Assembly (NCBI GenBank): GCA_004213025.1
Contig: SHBC01000021.1
Coordinates: 1-12,952, forward strand
DNA: 12,952 nucleotides
Reading direction: 5' to 3'
Source: SAR116 cluster bacterium
GTDB lineage: Bacteria; Pseudomonadota; Alphaproteobacteria; Puniceispirillales; Puniceispirillaceae
The notes under the pieces were generated by a model. The model saw only the letters and a program-made list of their open reading frames with translations. It was not told where the DNA came from and did no database searches. A program made the translations under genes and the position numbers. This document shows, piece after piece, positions 1 through 8,265 of this stretch (the first letter of the stretch is position 1; every line of letters starts with the position of its first letter).

Positions 1-1076
1 CAGAAAGCGGCGATAACGTCCTTCAGCCCCATCTGCTCGGGCCGGCCACCATTCATCGCCAGCATGTTGACCGGGAAGCTTGTCTGCAGCCTTGTATGCC
101 GCCAGAGCTGATTCAGCACGACATCGCCAGTCGCGTCGCGTTTGATCTCGATGACCATGCGCATGCCGGTACGGTCGGATTCATCACGAATGTCGGAGAT
201 GCCTTCGATGGTCTTTTCGCGGACAAGCTCGCCGATACGCTCCAGAAGCTGGGCCTTGTTCACCTGATAGGGAATTTCGTGGACGATGATGGTTTCGCGT
301 TCGCGCGCATCGGTGATGATTTCGGCGCGGGCCCGCATGATGACCGATCCACGCCCGGTGTGATAGGCGTCCCGAATGCCGGCCCGCCCCATGATCAGCG
401 CGCCAGTCGGGAAATCCGGCCCGGGGACAATCTCGATCAATTCCTCAACCGTGATGCCGGGATTGCGGATATAGGCCTCGCAGGCGGCGATGACCTCGGC
501 CGGATTATGCGGCGGCACGTTTGTCGCCATCCCGACCGCGATGCCGTTCGCCCCGTTGACCAGCAGGTTCGGATATTCCGCCGGCAGCACCGTTGGTTCA
601 AGCTGCGTCTCGTCGTAATTCTCGGCGAAATCGACGGTGTCCTTGTCGATATCGCGAAGCAGGCTCTCGGCGGCGCGCGCCAGGCGGGATTCGGTGTAAC
701 GCATCGCCGCCGGCGGGTCGCCATCGACCGAACCGAAATTGCCCTGGCCGTCAACAAGCGGCAGGCGCATGGAGAAATCCTGCGCCATCCGGACCATCGC
801 CTCATAGATCGAGCTGTCGCCATGCGGATGGTAATTACCCATCACGTCACCGACGATGCGGGCCGATTTGCGGGGCGGCTTCGACCAGTCGTAATTGCCC
901 TCCATCATCGCATACAGGATCCGGCGATGCACCGGCTTCAGCCCGTCTCGCACATCCGGCAGGGCACGCGAGACGATCACGCTCATCGCGTAATCAAGAT
1001 AGGATTTCCGCATTTCCTCGGAAATCGAAATGGTGGGGTTTTGCGGGTCGGCAGGTGGCGTCGAGGTGTCAGTCAC
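1..1076 (-). CDS. gyrA: DNA gyrase subunit A, N-terminal part (3' end beyond window)
   Basis: This is the breakage–reunion subunit of DNA gyrase, which with GyrB introduces negative supercoils using ATP. About 358 codons are present and the rest lies off the left edge. My translation starts [14 protein letters not shown], followed by the conserved block [20 protein letters not shown] and [14 protein letters not shown]. The active-site tyrosine is Y127 in AAMRYTES (E. coli Tyr122). The quinolone-resistance region reads [19 protein letters not shown], so the E. coli S83 position is Ser88 and the D87 position is Glu92. The start is GTG at 1076–1074: an in-frame TGA lies 28 bases further upstream (1106–1104), no ATG occurs in frame until codon 22, and a GAAGAG stretch precedes the GTG. 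The gene sits downstream of ssb on the same strand but is separated from it by an intrinsic terminator, so it probably has its own promoter. Identification is very secure; the GTG start is well supported. Confidence 0.97.
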   Translation of the reverse strand, partial: MTDTSTPPADPQNPTISISEEMRKSYLDYAMSVIVSRALPDVRDGLKPVHRRILYAMMEGNYDWSKPPRKSARIVGDVMGNYHPHGDSSIYEAMVRMAQDFSMRLPLVDGQGNFGSVDGDPPAAMRYTESRLARAAESLLRDIDKDTVDFAENYDETQLEPTVLPAEYPNLLVNGANGIAVGMATNVPPHNPAEVIAACEAYIRNPGITVEELIEIVPGPDFPTGALIMGRAGIRDAYHTGRGSVIMRARAEIITDARERETIIVHEIPYQVNKAQLLERIGELVREKTIEGISDIRDESDRTGMRMVIEIKRDATGDVVLNQLWRHTRLQTSFPVNMLAMNGGRPEQMGLKDVIAAF

Positions 1077-1136
1077 TGTGGTCTCTTCGGGCCGCTTCGG
1101 CCATCATAGTCACAAGACGGTCAAAAGCGCCGTCAT

Positions 1137-1174
1137 CCACAAGATATATACCATATCTTGTGGTCAAACCTCAA
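1137..1174 (-). promoter_or_regulatory. Putative gyrA promoter with overlapping 27-bp palindromic operator
   Basis: On the minus strand a TTGAGG -35 (1174–1169) is followed after 18 nt by TATATA (1150–1145), with a TGG just before it that makes an extended -10. Superimposed is a perfect inverted repeat. Its arms are CCACAAGATAT (1137–1147) and ATATCTTGTGG (1153–1163), with the 5-nt spacer ATACC. The repeat covers the -10 and part of the promoter spacer, a typical repressor position. A further CACAAGA half-site lies at 1111–1117, exactly 27 bp from the equivalent bases in the left arm. No U-tract follows, so it is not a terminator. The inverted repeat is seen directly; promoter and operator roles are inferred. 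Confidence 0.5.
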
Positions 1175-1195
1175 AATATTGTTGTTTTCGTGGAT

Positions 1196-1234
1196 AAAAA
1201 AAGAACCTGCCACCTTTCCTCAGGCAACAGGCTC
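1196..1234 (-). terminator. Intrinsic terminator of ssb
   Basis: Read on the minus strand, GAGCCTGTTGCCT pairs over 13 positions (including four G·U wobbles) with AGGTGGCAGGTTC, around a 6-nt loop GAGGAA. Seven T residues follow (plus-strand A run 1196–1202). It starts about 24 nt after the ssb stop codon, ahead of gyrA. This is a textbook Rho-independent terminator and separates the ssb and gyrA transcription units. Confidence 0.88.
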
Positions 1235-1257
1235 ATAACTTTGTTTATCTTGCTGTA

Positions 1258-1788
1258 TTAAAACGGAATATCGTCATCCGGAGCATCGCCACCATGCATG
1301 GGGGGTGGGGTCGCCTGTGTCGAGGCTGCCGGTGCCTGTCCGCCGGCCGGTGCGGAACCACCGCCACCGCCATAGCCGCCGCCGCCAGAACCGCCCATCG
1401 AGTCGCCATAGCCACCGCCTGCACCGCCACCTTCGCCGCGCCCGCCAAGCAGCGTCAGCTCACCGCGGAAGCGTCCGAGAACAACCTCGGTTGTGTATTT
1501 CTCGACACCCTGCTGGTCGGTCCATTTGCGGGTCTGAAGCTGACCTTCGACATAGACACTCGAGCCCTTGCGGAGATATTGCTCGGCGATTCGGGCCAGA
1601 TTCTCGTTGAAGATGACCACCCGGTGCCATTCCGTGCGCTCGCGCGGCTCACCGCTCATCCGGTCCTTCCATTTCTCGGACGTTGCAATCGACAGGTTCA
1701 CGATCTTGTTGCCGTCCTGCGTATTCCTGATTTCGGGATCGCGGCCCAGATTACCCAAAAGGATAACCTTGTTCACACTGCCTGCCAT
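1258..1788 (-). CDS. ssb: Single-stranded DNA-binding protein SSB
   Basis: This 176-residue homotetrameric ssDNA-binding protein protects single strands and recruits replication and repair enzymes. It begins [19 protein letters not shown], the typical start of the OB-fold, which extends to about residue 112. Conserved aromatic positions appear in SEKWKD, TEWHRVV and QTRKW. A long Gly-rich, then Pro/Ala-rich linker (about 113–168) leads to the acidic tip DDDIPF, which binds partner proteins. Length and layout match the bacterial family. A GAAGGAG Shine–Dalgarno at 1805–1799 sits 10 nt before the ATG. It is divergent from uvrA and followed by a strong terminator, so it is probably a single-gene unit. 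Confidence 0.98.
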   Translation of the reverse strand: MAGSVNKVILLGNLGRDPEIRNTQDGNKIVNLSIATSEKWKDRMSGEPRERTEWHRVVIFNENLARIAEQYLRKGSSVYVEGQLQTRKWTDQQGVEKYTTEVVLGRFRGELTLLGGRGEGGGAGGGYGDSMGGSGGGGYGGGGGSAPAGGQAPAASTQATPPPMHGGDAPDDDIPF

Positions 1789-1853
1789 GGCTGTCCAACT
1801 CCTTCGCGCGCGTTTTTCGGGGGATACTGATAAAAAGCATCGACAAGGTCTTT

Positions 1854-1883
1854 AGATTACCCAGTCGGACGCATAAATGACAA
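1854..1883 (-). promoter_or_regulatory. Possible ssb promoter
   Basis: On the minus strand TTGTCA (1883–1878) is followed after 18 nt by TAATCT (1859–1854), about 65 nt before the ssb start codon. The -35 is good and the -10 is a weak match. A small CAACA–N5–TGTTG inverted repeat (1881–1895) overlaps the -35. I looked for the alphaproteobacterial LexA box (GTTC-N7-GTTC or its complement) across 1789–1990 and found none. Confidence 0.3.
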
Positions 1884-1962
1884 CAACTGATGTTGATTTC
1901 GCCGCAGCCAGATGCCTCGCTTAGGGGTGGTCCGGGCCGGTGGTGACGGGTATGATCGCGCG

Positions 1963-4926
1963 ATGCCGAACGAAACCAAAAAGTCTCCTCCCGCCGCTGG
2001 CGCGCTGTTTGACAGCACCGTGGCGACAACCACATCCAGCGATATCCACCCACCGGAAGACGGTGTGGCAGCAGCGCGGATCGAGCCGCGTGTGATCTCG
2101 GTCCGGGGTGCGCGTGAACACAACCTCGACGATGTCAGCATCGATTTGCCGCGTGACCGGCTGGTGGTGCTGACCGGCCTGTCCGGATCCGGCAAATCAT
2201 CGCTTGCCTTTGATACCATTTATGCCGAAGGGCAGCGGCGCTATGTCGAATCGCTGTCCGCCTATGCGCGGCAGTTCCTGGAAATGATGCAGAAGCCCGA
2301 TGTGGATCTGATTGAGGGTCTGTCACCGGCGATTTCGATCGAGCAGAAGACAACCTCGCGCAACCCGCGCTCGACCGTCGGCACTGTCACCGAAATCTAT
2401 GACTATATGCGTCTGTTATGGGCGCGCATCGGCATCCCCTATTCGCCGGCAACCGGCCTGCCAATCCGCAGCCAGACGGTCAGCCAGATGGTCGACATCC
2501 TGCTGGCGATGGAGGAAGGCACAAGGCTGTATCTGCTGGCGCCGGTTGTGCGCGGCCGCAAGGGCGAATATCGCAGGGAACTCGCCGAATATCACCGCAA
2601 GGGCTTTAGCCGGGTGCGCATCGATGGCGAGATCTATGACCTTGATGACACGCCGGATCTCGACAAGAAGCGCAAGCATGACATTGAAGTTGTCGTCGAC
2701 AGGCTGGTGATCCGCGGCGATCCGGACGAACTTTCGACACGTCTTGCCGATTCGCTGGAAACAGCCCTGTCCCTCACTGATGGGCTGGCCTTTGCCGATC
2801 ATGCCGATACTGGCGCGCGCACCGTATTCTCGGCCAATTTCGCCTGTCCGGAGTCCGGTTTCACCATCGACGAGATCGAACCAAGACTGTTCTCGTTCAA
2901 CAATCCGTTCGGTGCCTGCCCGGCCTGTGACGGTCTTGGCGTCAGCAGCCATTTCGATGAACAGCTTGTGGTGCCGGACCACCGCCAGACGCTGCGCGGC
3001 GGCGCCATCGCGCCCTGGGGGAACAGCAGCTCACGCTATTACATCCAGACGCTGGAATCGCTGGCGCGGCAGTTCGGCTTTTCGCTCGACATGCCGTTTG
3101 GCGAACTGGAGGAGGAAATCCAGACGCTGATCCTTCACGGATCCGGCAAGATCCCCGTCACGATGGAATTCGATGACGGCATGCGTTCCTACAAGACGAA
3201 GCGCCCGTTTGAGGGATTGATGCCGAATCTGGCGCGGCGTTACCGCGAAACAGATTCATCCTGGGTTCGCGAGGAGCTGGAGAAATTCCGTGCCAACCAT
3301 CCCTGCGATTCCTGCAATGGCAAACGCCTGAAGCCGGAGGCACTCGCCGTCAAGGTCGACCAGAAGGACATTTCCGACATTGCCCGCCTGTCGATTGGCG
3401 ATGCGCGAGACTGGTTTGCCGGGCTGAGTGACAAGCTGCGCGGGCAGGAATCCGAGATTGCGGCGCGAATCCTCAAGGAAATCAACGAACGTCTTGGCTT
3501 TCTGGTGAATGTTGGACTTGGCTATCTGTCGATGGCGCGCAATTCCGGCACCTTGTCGGGCGGGGAATCCCAGCGGATCAGGCTTGCCTCACAGATTGGC
3601 TCGGGCCTTACCGGCGTTCTCTATGTTCTTGATGAGCCGTCAATCGGCCTTCATCAGCGTGACAATGACAGGCTGCTGGCGACACTGGTGCGATTGCGTG
3701 ACCTTGGTAACACGGTTCTTGTTGTCGAGCATGACGAGGATTCCATCCGGCTTGCCGACTATGTCATCGATATGGGCCCCGGCGCCGGTGTTCATGGCGG
3801 TATGGTTGTGGCAGCAGGCACACCGGATCAGATTATCGCCAGCCAGGCCTCGCTGACCGGGCAGTATCTGTCAGGCAAGAAAGAGATCAGCATTCCGGCC
3901 AGCCGCCGCAAGGCCCGGAAGGGGCGTTTCGTCCGTGTCGAGAACGCCACCGGCAACAATCTGCGCGACGTAAGTGTGGAGTTCCCGCTTGGCGTTCTGA
4001 CCTGCGTTACCGGCGTGTCCGGCGGCGGCAAGTCGACACTGGTCCTGGAAACGCTGTGGAAGGGGCTGGCCCGGCGCCTGCACAAGGCCCGCGAGATGCC
4101 GGCACCGCACAAGGCCATCAATGGTGCCGAGTTGCTGGACAAGGTGGTGGATATCGACCAGTCGCCAATCGGCCGCACGCCACGTTCGAACCCCGCCACC
4201 TATACCGGCGCCTTCACGCCCATCAGGGAATGGTTTGCCGGCCTGCCGGAGGCGAAGGCGCGAGGATATGCCCCGGGGCGTTTCTCCTTCAATGTGAAAG
4301 GCGGACGGTGCGAGGCCTGCCAGGGTGACGGTCTGATCAAGATCGAGATGCATTTCCTTCCCGATGTCTATGTGACCTGCGACACCTGTAAGGGGCGCCG
4401 CTATAACAGGGAAACGCTGGAAATCACCTTCCGTGGCAAGTCCATCGCCGATGTTCTTGAAATGACTGTGGAAGAAGGTGTCGAGTTTTTTAAGGCCGTG
4501 CCGTCAATCCGGGAAAAGCTGGAGACCATGTTCCGGGTTGGCCTCGGCTATGTTCGCATCGGCCAGCAGGCAACGACGCTGTCCGGCGGCGAGGCGCAGC
4601 GCGTGAAACTGTCGAAGGAGCTGTCACGCCGGGCAACAGGCCGCACCATCTATATCCTTGATGAGCCGACAACCGGCCTTCATTTCCATGACATCGCCAA
4701 GCTTCTGGAGGTATTGCAGGAGCTTGTCGACCAGGGCAACACAGTGATCGTCATTGAACATAATATGGACGTCATCAAGACCGCCGACTGGATCATCGAT
4801 CTTGGTCCCGAGGGCGGCGATGGCGGCGGCATGATTGTCGCCGAAGGCACGCCGGAACAGGTTGCCGCGGTCACGGAATCGCATACCGGCGCCTATCTGG
4901 CGCGTATGCTGCCAACGAAGGGATGA
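1963..4926 (+). CDS. uvrA: UvrABC system protein A (excinuclease ABC subunit A)
   Basis: UvrA is the damage-sensing ATPase dimer that loads UvrB in nucleotide excision repair. It has two ABC modules. The first Walker A is GLSGSGKSS (Lys78), with signature LSGGESQR from residue 531 and Walker B LDEPS at 557. The second Walker A is GVSGGGKST (Lys690), with signature LSGGEAQR from 873 and LDEPTTG at 900. The second zinc finger is intact (C783/C786, C806/C809). The first has C319/C322 but Cys295-Pro-Glu-Ser298, so one ligand is Ser. The C-terminus ends in the usual [10 protein letters not shown]…EGTPEQV region. Relative to E. coli UvrA (MDKIEVRGARTHNL) there is an extra low-complexity N-terminus of about 45 residues, giving 987 aa. 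I chose ATG 1963; an ATG at 1912 adds 17 residues that look like translated spacer. Neither start has a convincing Shine–Dalgarno. Its stop is followed by 2 nt and then trmFO. Confidence 0.97.
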   Translation: MPNETKKSPPAAGALFDSTVATTTSSDIHPPEDGVAAARIEPRVISVRGAREHNLDDVSIDLPRDRLVVLTGLSGSGKSSLAFDTIYAEGQRRYVESLSAYARQFLEMMQKPDVDLIEGLSPAISIEQKTTSRNPRSTVGTVTEIYDYMRLLWARIGIPYSPATGLPIRSQTVSQMVDILLAMEEGTRLYLLAPVVRGRKGEYRRELAEYHRKGFSRVRIDGEIYDLDDTPDLDKKRKHDIEVVVDRLVIRGDPDELSTRLADSLETALSLTDGLAFADHADTGARTVFSANFACPESGFTIDEIEPRLFSFNNPFGACPACDGLGVSSHFDEQLVVPDHRQTLRGGAIAPWGNSSSRYYIQTLESLARQFGFSLDMPFGELEEEIQTLILHGSGKIPVTMEFDDGMRSYKTKRPFEGLMPNLARRYRETDSSWVREELEKFRANHPCDSCNGKRLKPEALAVKVDQKDISDIARLSIGDARDWFAGLSDKLRGQESEIAARILKEINERLGFLVNVGLGYLSMARNSGTLSGGESQRIRLASQIGSGLTGVLYVLDEPSIGLHQRDNDRLLATLVRLRDLGNTVLVVEHDEDSIRLADYVIDMGPGAGVHGGMVVAAGTPDQIIASQASLTGQYLSGKKEISIPASRRKARKGRFVRVENATGNNLRDVSVEFPLGVLTCVTGVSGGGKSTLVLETLWKGLARRLHKAREMPAPHKAINGAELLDKVVDIDQSPIGRTPRSNPATYTGAFTPIREWFAGLPEAKARGYAPGRFSFNVKGGRCEACQGDGLIKIEMHFLPDVYVTCDTCKGRRYNRETLEITFRGKSIADVLEMTVEEGVEFFKAVPSIREKLETMFRVGLGYVRIGQQATTLSGGEAQRVKLSKELSRRATGRTIYILDEPTTGLHFHDIAKLLEVLQELVDQGNTVIVIEHNMDVIKTADWIIDLGPEGGDGGGMIVAEGTPEQVAAVTESHTGAYLARMLPTKG

Positions 4927-4928
4927 TC

Positions 4929-6305
4929 ATGCCACTAACTGACAGCAGCACTCCGGTTGTTCATATCATTGGCGGCGGACTGGCTGGCAGTGAGGCGGCC
5001 TTTCAGGTCGCGCAGCGCGGCATTCGCGTTGTGCTTCATGAGATGCGGCCTGTTCGGAAAACCGACGCGCACCACACCGACCACCTCGCCGAGCTTGTCT
5101 GTTCCAACAGTTTCCGCTCTGACGATGCCGAGGCAAACGCTGTCGGCGTGCTTCATGCCGAGATGCGGCTGATGGATTCGGTGATCATGAGTGCCGCTGA
5201 TGAACACAAGGTGCCGGCTGGCGGCGCGCTTGCGGTTGACCGGGACGGCTTTTCCGCCGGCGTGCAGAATCGCCTGGCAGAACATCCGCTGATCGAGCTG
5301 GCGCGTGAGGAAGTGACCGAGATTCCCGATGACTGGGACAATGTCATCATCGCCACCGGCCCCCTCACCTCACCGGCGCTTGCCCAGATGGTGCGAGAGA
5401 TTGGCGGCGAGGATGATCTTGCCTTCTTTGATGCCATCGCCCCGATCGTGCATTTCGACAGTGTCGATATGGATGTGGCCTGGTTCCAGTCACGCTATGA
5501 CAAGGCGACCGATGGCGGCGACGGCAAGGACTATATCAACTGCCCGATGGACAAGCCGCAATATGAGGCGTTTATCGACGCGCTGCTGACCGGCGAGAAG
5601 ATGAGCTTTCGCGAATGGGAAGAGAACACACCCTATTTCGAAGGCTGCATGCCGATCGAGGTAATGGCCTCGCGGGGGCCGGAAACGCTGCGTTTCGGGC
5701 CGATGAAGCCTGTTGGCCTGACCAATGCCCATGATGGCAGCCGCCCGCATGCGGTGATCCAGCTTCGCCAGGACAACGCCCTTGGCACGCTCTACAATAT
5801 GGTCGGTTTCCAGACAAAGCTGAAATATGCCGAACAGGTGCGCGTCTTCCAGACGATTCCGGCGCTTGAGAACGCCCAGTTCGCGCGTCTTGGCGGGTTG
5901 CACCGCAACACTTTCATCAATTCACCACGCCTGCTTGATGGGCAACTGCGGATGAAGGCGCGGCCATCCTTGCGTTTTGCCGGCCAGATCACCGGCGTCG
6001 AGGGTTATGTCGAATCTGCCGCCATCGGCCTGATGGCAGGGATCATGGCGGCCGCTCAGGCAACAGGCGGGAGCTGGAGCCCGCCGCCAGTCGATACCGC
6101 GCATGGTGCCCTGCTGGCCCATATTACCGGCGGGGCCGATGCCGACACCTTTCAGCCGATGAATGTGAATTTCGGCCTGTTCCCGCCGATCGACGGGGCC
6201 GCAACCGGTGGCAAGCGCAAGCTTCGTGGCCGTGACCGGAAACTGGCCTATGCCAGCCGGGCGCTGGAATCCTTCAGGGGCTGGGCAATGGTGAAGGCCG
6301 CCTGA
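4929..6305 (+). CDS. trmFO: Methylenetetrahydrofolate–tRNA-(uracil-5-)-methyltransferase TrmFO
   Basis: TrmFO is the FAD- and folate-dependent enzyme that makes m5U54 in the T-loop of tRNA, using methylene-THF as carbon donor (family knowledge). The 458-residue product has the N-terminal dinucleotide-binding motif [12 protein letters not shown] (about 13–24) and [15 protein letters not shown]. The two cysteines known in the family are both present: Cys58 in [12 protein letters not shown] and Cys240 in [25 protein letters not shown] (about 142–151) and [14 protein letters not shown] (about 352–365) are also family hallmarks. I prefer ATG 4929, because AAGGG (4918–4922) lies 6 nt upstream. The ATG at 4923, which overlaps the uvrA stop, would have the AAGGG directly abutting it. 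Tight spacing implies co-transcription and coupling with uvrA. The last 32 bp overlap the convergent gene at 6274–6930. Confidence 0.97.
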   Translation: MPLTDSSTPVVHIIGGGLAGSEAAFQVAQRGIRVVLHEMRPVRKTDAHHTDHLAELVCSNSFRSDDAEANAVGVLHAEMRLMDSVIMSAADEHKVPAGGALAVDRDGFSAGVQNRLAEHPLIELAREEVTEIPDDWDNVIIATGPLTSPALAQMVREIGGEDDLAFFDAIAPIVHFDSVDMDVAWFQSRYDKATDGGDGKDYINCPMDKPQYEAFIDALLTGEKMSFREWEENTPYFEGCMPIEVMASRGPETLRFGPMKPVGLTNAHDGSRPHAVIQLRQDNALGTLYNMVGFQTKLKYAEQVRVFQTIPALENAQFARLGGLHRNTFINSPRLLDGQLRMKARPSLRFAGQITGVEGYVESAAIGLMAGIMAAAQATGGSWSPPPVDTAHGALLAHITGGADADTFQPMNVNFGLFPPIDGAATGGKRKLRGRDRKLAYASRALESFRGWAMVKAA

Positions 6306-6930
6306 TCCCAAACCGCCAGCCGAGCATCCGCCATACCAGCAGCGCATCATCATCACGGTATCCGCCGGACAGGCGATGCCGGGCCAATTGTCCGGCCATC
6401 CAGATCCAATAAAGCTGGCGCGTGCGAAGGCCGGCCAGAATAGCCTCATCAAGCTGCGCTGCCAGTTCATGGTCCTGCAGCGCCGCACCGACACGCCCGG
6501 CCGCAGGCTGAGGCTCTTGCCCACCGGCCAGCAACACGAAGACATCCCGCCAGCAGGACGCAGCCGAGATCGTGTTGTCGGCAAGCCGGTCCTGCCAGAG
6601 TGCCAATTGCGCCAGCAAATCGTCCTGCCGGATCGCACCGCTCTCAAGATGCATCAGCAGCCGGCGCATCAATGGCACATTCTCATGGCGTCGCGATTCG
6701 ATGGCGTCAGCCCACCATTGCAGCCGGATGGCGGCCAGCATCGGCTCGGAGGTCACGCGCACCGATATTTCCGCCTCCAGCGCGAGATTCAGCCTGTCGG
6801 CCAGCACCGGACGGGAATTGGTCGGGTTGAACAGCAGGCACAGCGCCAGATCCCTGTCACTGTCGCGAAGAGCCTGCCAGCTGTTTGACCAATTGTTTGA
6901 CCGGCTGTTTGGCTGGCCGTTGTCTGGCAT
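6274..6930 (-). CDS. Squalene/phytoene synthase family protein, NDUFAF6-like
   Basis: This is a 218-residue member of the squalene/phytoene synthase superfamily. Its core, [19 protein letters not shown] and then [17 protein letters not shown] (about 25–78), matches the alphaproteobacterial branch related to mitochondrial NDUFAF6, a complex I assembly factor. True squalene and phytoene synthases carry Asp-rich motifs binding Mg-diphosphate; here the first would fall near [12 protein letters not shown] and is absent. Prenyl-transfer activity is therefore doubtful. It is somewhat shorter than the usual 250–290 aa as I recall it. The ATG shares one base with the TGA of the upstream Mth938-like gene (TGATG), implying translational coupling in the sec operon. 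The N-terminus holds a 12-bp, four-residue repeat ([12 protein letters not shown]). Its 3' end overlaps trmFO tail to tail. Family is fairly certain; the complex I role is inferred from homology and neighbours. Confidence 0.82.
   Translation of the reverse strand: MPDNGQPNSRSNNWSNSWQALRDSDRDLALCLLFNPTNSRPVLADRLNLALEAEISVRVTSEPMLAAIRLQWWADAIESRRHENVPLMRRLLMHLESGAIRQDDLLAQLALWQDRLADNTISAASCWRDVFVLLAGGQEPQPAAGRVGAALQDHELAAQLDEAILAGLRTRQLYWIWMAGQLARHRLSGGYRDDDALLVWRMLGWRFGIRRPSPLPSP
6881..6916. repeat. Three tandem 12-bp units inside the squalene-synthase-like gene
   Basis: Plus-strand units are CTGTTTGACCAA (6881–6892), TTGTTTGACCGG (6893–6904) and CTGTTTGGCTGG (6905–6916). They share the core TGTTTG. 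The period of 12 keeps frame and encodes, on the minus strand, the peptide repeats PNSR, SNNW and SNSW just after the start codon, ahead of the conserved domain. Confidence 0.8.
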
Positions 6931-7310
6931 CAGATGGCGACAAGCGCGGCGGCGGCGGCGCGCCCCTCGCTCATCAGCACGTTCCAGGTCCGGCAGGCCG
7001 CTGGCGTGGACAGCAATTCAAAAGCCACCCCCTGGGCGCGCAACGCTGCACCAAGTTCGTTGAACGGATGTTGCGGCGCCTCCCCGGCACCAAGAACCAG
7101 CAATGGCGCGGCGGGATCGCCCAGAAGCGGCACCAGATCGCCTGCTGTCAGATCATCGAGGTCCGTTGGTGGTGTCCAGGCTGTGGACAGGCGGGGCAGC
7201 ACGAACAGGCTGCCGCTATGGCGCGTTCCCGACACCCGGAACCCACCATCGCCATAGCCATGGATAAGCTGGAGGTCGCTTCCTTCGCCAAAACTCTTGA
7301 TATCAACCAT
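6930..7310 (-). CDS. Mth938-like (DUF498) domain protein, NDUFAF3-like
   Basis: This small 126-residue protein consists of one Mth938-like domain. Recognisable family features are IHGYGDGGFRVSG followed by HSGSLFVLP (about 17–39), the strand PLLVLGAGEAPQHP (about 69–82), and the C-terminal ELLSTPAACRTWNVLMSEG with an Ala-rich end. The mitochondrial homologue NDUFAF3 is a complex I assembly factor (established for the family); the bacterial role is not proven. It begins 8 nt after the secF stop and overlaps the next gene by one base (TGATG), so it is part of the yajC–secD–secF transcription unit. Genes of this type are commonly found beside secDF in Alphaproteobacteria, which fits a job in inserting or maturing membrane complexes. 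No catalytic residues can be named. Confidence 0.88.
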   Translation of the reverse strand: MVDIKSFGEGSDLQLIHGYGDGGFRVSGTRHSGSLFVLPRLSTAWTPPTDLDDLTAGDLVPLLGDPAAPLLVLGAGEAPQHPFNELGAALRAQGVAFELLSTPAACRTWNVLMSEGRAAAAALVAI

Positions 7311-7318
7311 ACGCCCGG

Positions 7319-8254
7319 TCAGACATCCTCGGCCACTGCGCCGGGATCGTCATCCTCATCAAGGTGGCGTTTCAGATCAAACGACGCCAACATGCCGACA
7401 GCCACGAAGATCGACGAATAGGTGCCGATCAGCACGCCCCACATCATCGCCAGCGCGAAGTCGCGAAGCACCGCCCCGCCAAAAAGTACAATCGCCAGCA
7501 ATGCCAGCAGCGTCGTGACCGACGTCATGACCGTCCGCGACAGCGTTTCGTTCAGCGACATGTTCAGAATTTCGCGCTGCTCATAGGATTTGTAGCGGCG
7601 TAGATTTTCCCGGACCCGGTCGAACACCACCACGGTGTCATTGATCGAATAGCCGGCAATGGTCAGGATCGCCGCCACCGTGGCCAGGTTGAATTCAAAA
7701 GATGTCAGGGCAAACAACCCGATCGTCGACAGCACGTCATGCGCCAGCGCCAGAATGGCGGCAATCGAGAACTGCCATTCAAACCGGAACCAGATATAGA
7801 CCATGATTGCCAGCAACGCGCAGGCAACGGCCAGAATGCCCTTCTGCGCCAGCTCCGCACCAACGGTCGGACCAACAAATTCGGTCCGGCGGATGTCATA
7901 ATCGGCGCCAAGAGCCTCAGTGATCGCCCTGATCGCCGCGATCTGCGCCGCCTCGTCGCCTTCCTGGCGCTGCACGCGGATCAGAATATCCGTCTCACTG
8001 CCAAAGCCCTGAATGCTGATATCGCCAAGGCCAAGCTGATCCAGGTTGGACCGGACCCCGCCAATGTCGGCCGGCCCGCCGGTATCGCGTGCCTCGAGCA
8101 GGATGCCGCCGCGGAAATCAATCCCGAGATTCAGCCCGACAAGCGAGAACAACGCCACCGAGGCGGCCACGAGAAGCGCCGAAAAGACAATCGCTGGCTT
8201 GCGAAGGCGCAGGAAATCGATGCTGGTATCGCTGGGAACTAGTTTCAGACGCAT
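7319..8254 (-). CDS. secF: Protein translocase subunit SecF
   Basis: SecF is an inner-membrane RND-type subunit that with SecD uses the proton gradient to help pull exported proteins out of SecYEG. The 311-residue product has TM1 at about 20–40, directly followed by GLNLGIDFRGG (40–50). A periplasmic P4-like domain comes next, then GPTVGAEL (128–135). The C-terminal membrane block starts at about 137 and contains GYSINDTVVVFDRVREN (201–217), the SecF signature. Its acidic tail is DEDDDPGAVAED. The GGGAGA Shine–Dalgarno lies in the 11-nt gap behind the secD stop (TAG at 8268–8266). Length is normal and all expected segments are present. Confidence 0.98.
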   Translation of the reverse strand: MRLKLVPSDTSIDFLRLRKPAIVFSALLVAASVALFSLVGLNLGIDFRGGILLEARDTGGPADIGGVRSNLDQLGLGDISIQGFGSETDILIRVQRQEGDEAAQIAAIRAITEALGADYDIRRTEFVGPTVGAELAQKGILAVACALLAIMVYIWFRFEWQFSIAAILALAHDVLSTIGLFALTSFEFNLATVAAILTIAGYSINDTVVVFDRVRENLRRYKSYEQREILNMSLNETLSRTVMTSVTTLLALLAIVLFGGAVLRDFALAMMWGVLIGTYSSIFVAVGMLASFDLKRHLDEDDDPGAVAEDV

Positions 8255-8265
8255 GTCTCGTCTCC

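Noticed and set aside
96..1109. Long plus-strand open frame of 337 codons
   Set aside because: It lies antisense to gyrA, which shows unmistakable conserved GyrA sequence; the product has no recognisable domain and arises from high-GC codon bias.
1137..1163. The palindrome as a second ssb terminator
   Set aside because: The stem is AT-rich and lacks a downstream T run on either strand, and ssb already has a strong terminator at 1196–1234.
1360..1450. GC-rich repetitive tract that could look like a regulatory or CRISPR-like repeat
   Set aside because: It encodes the Gly-rich linker of SSB; irregular GGN codon repeats fully explain it.
2416..2982. Antisense open frame of 188 codons inside uvrA
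   Set aside because: Shadow frame opposite conserved UvrA coding sequence, including the first zinc-motif region; no start context or domain.
5922..6647. Minus-strand open frame of 241 codons across the trmFO/squalene-synthase-like junction
   Set aside because: It is a different frame from the conserved 6274–6930 gene and overlaps the conserved TrmFO C-terminus; composition is Arg/Gly/Cys-rich as in shadow frames.
7739..8242. Plus-strand open frame of 167 codons opposite secF
   Set aside because: secF on the minus strand is complete and conserved through this region; the antisense product has no features.
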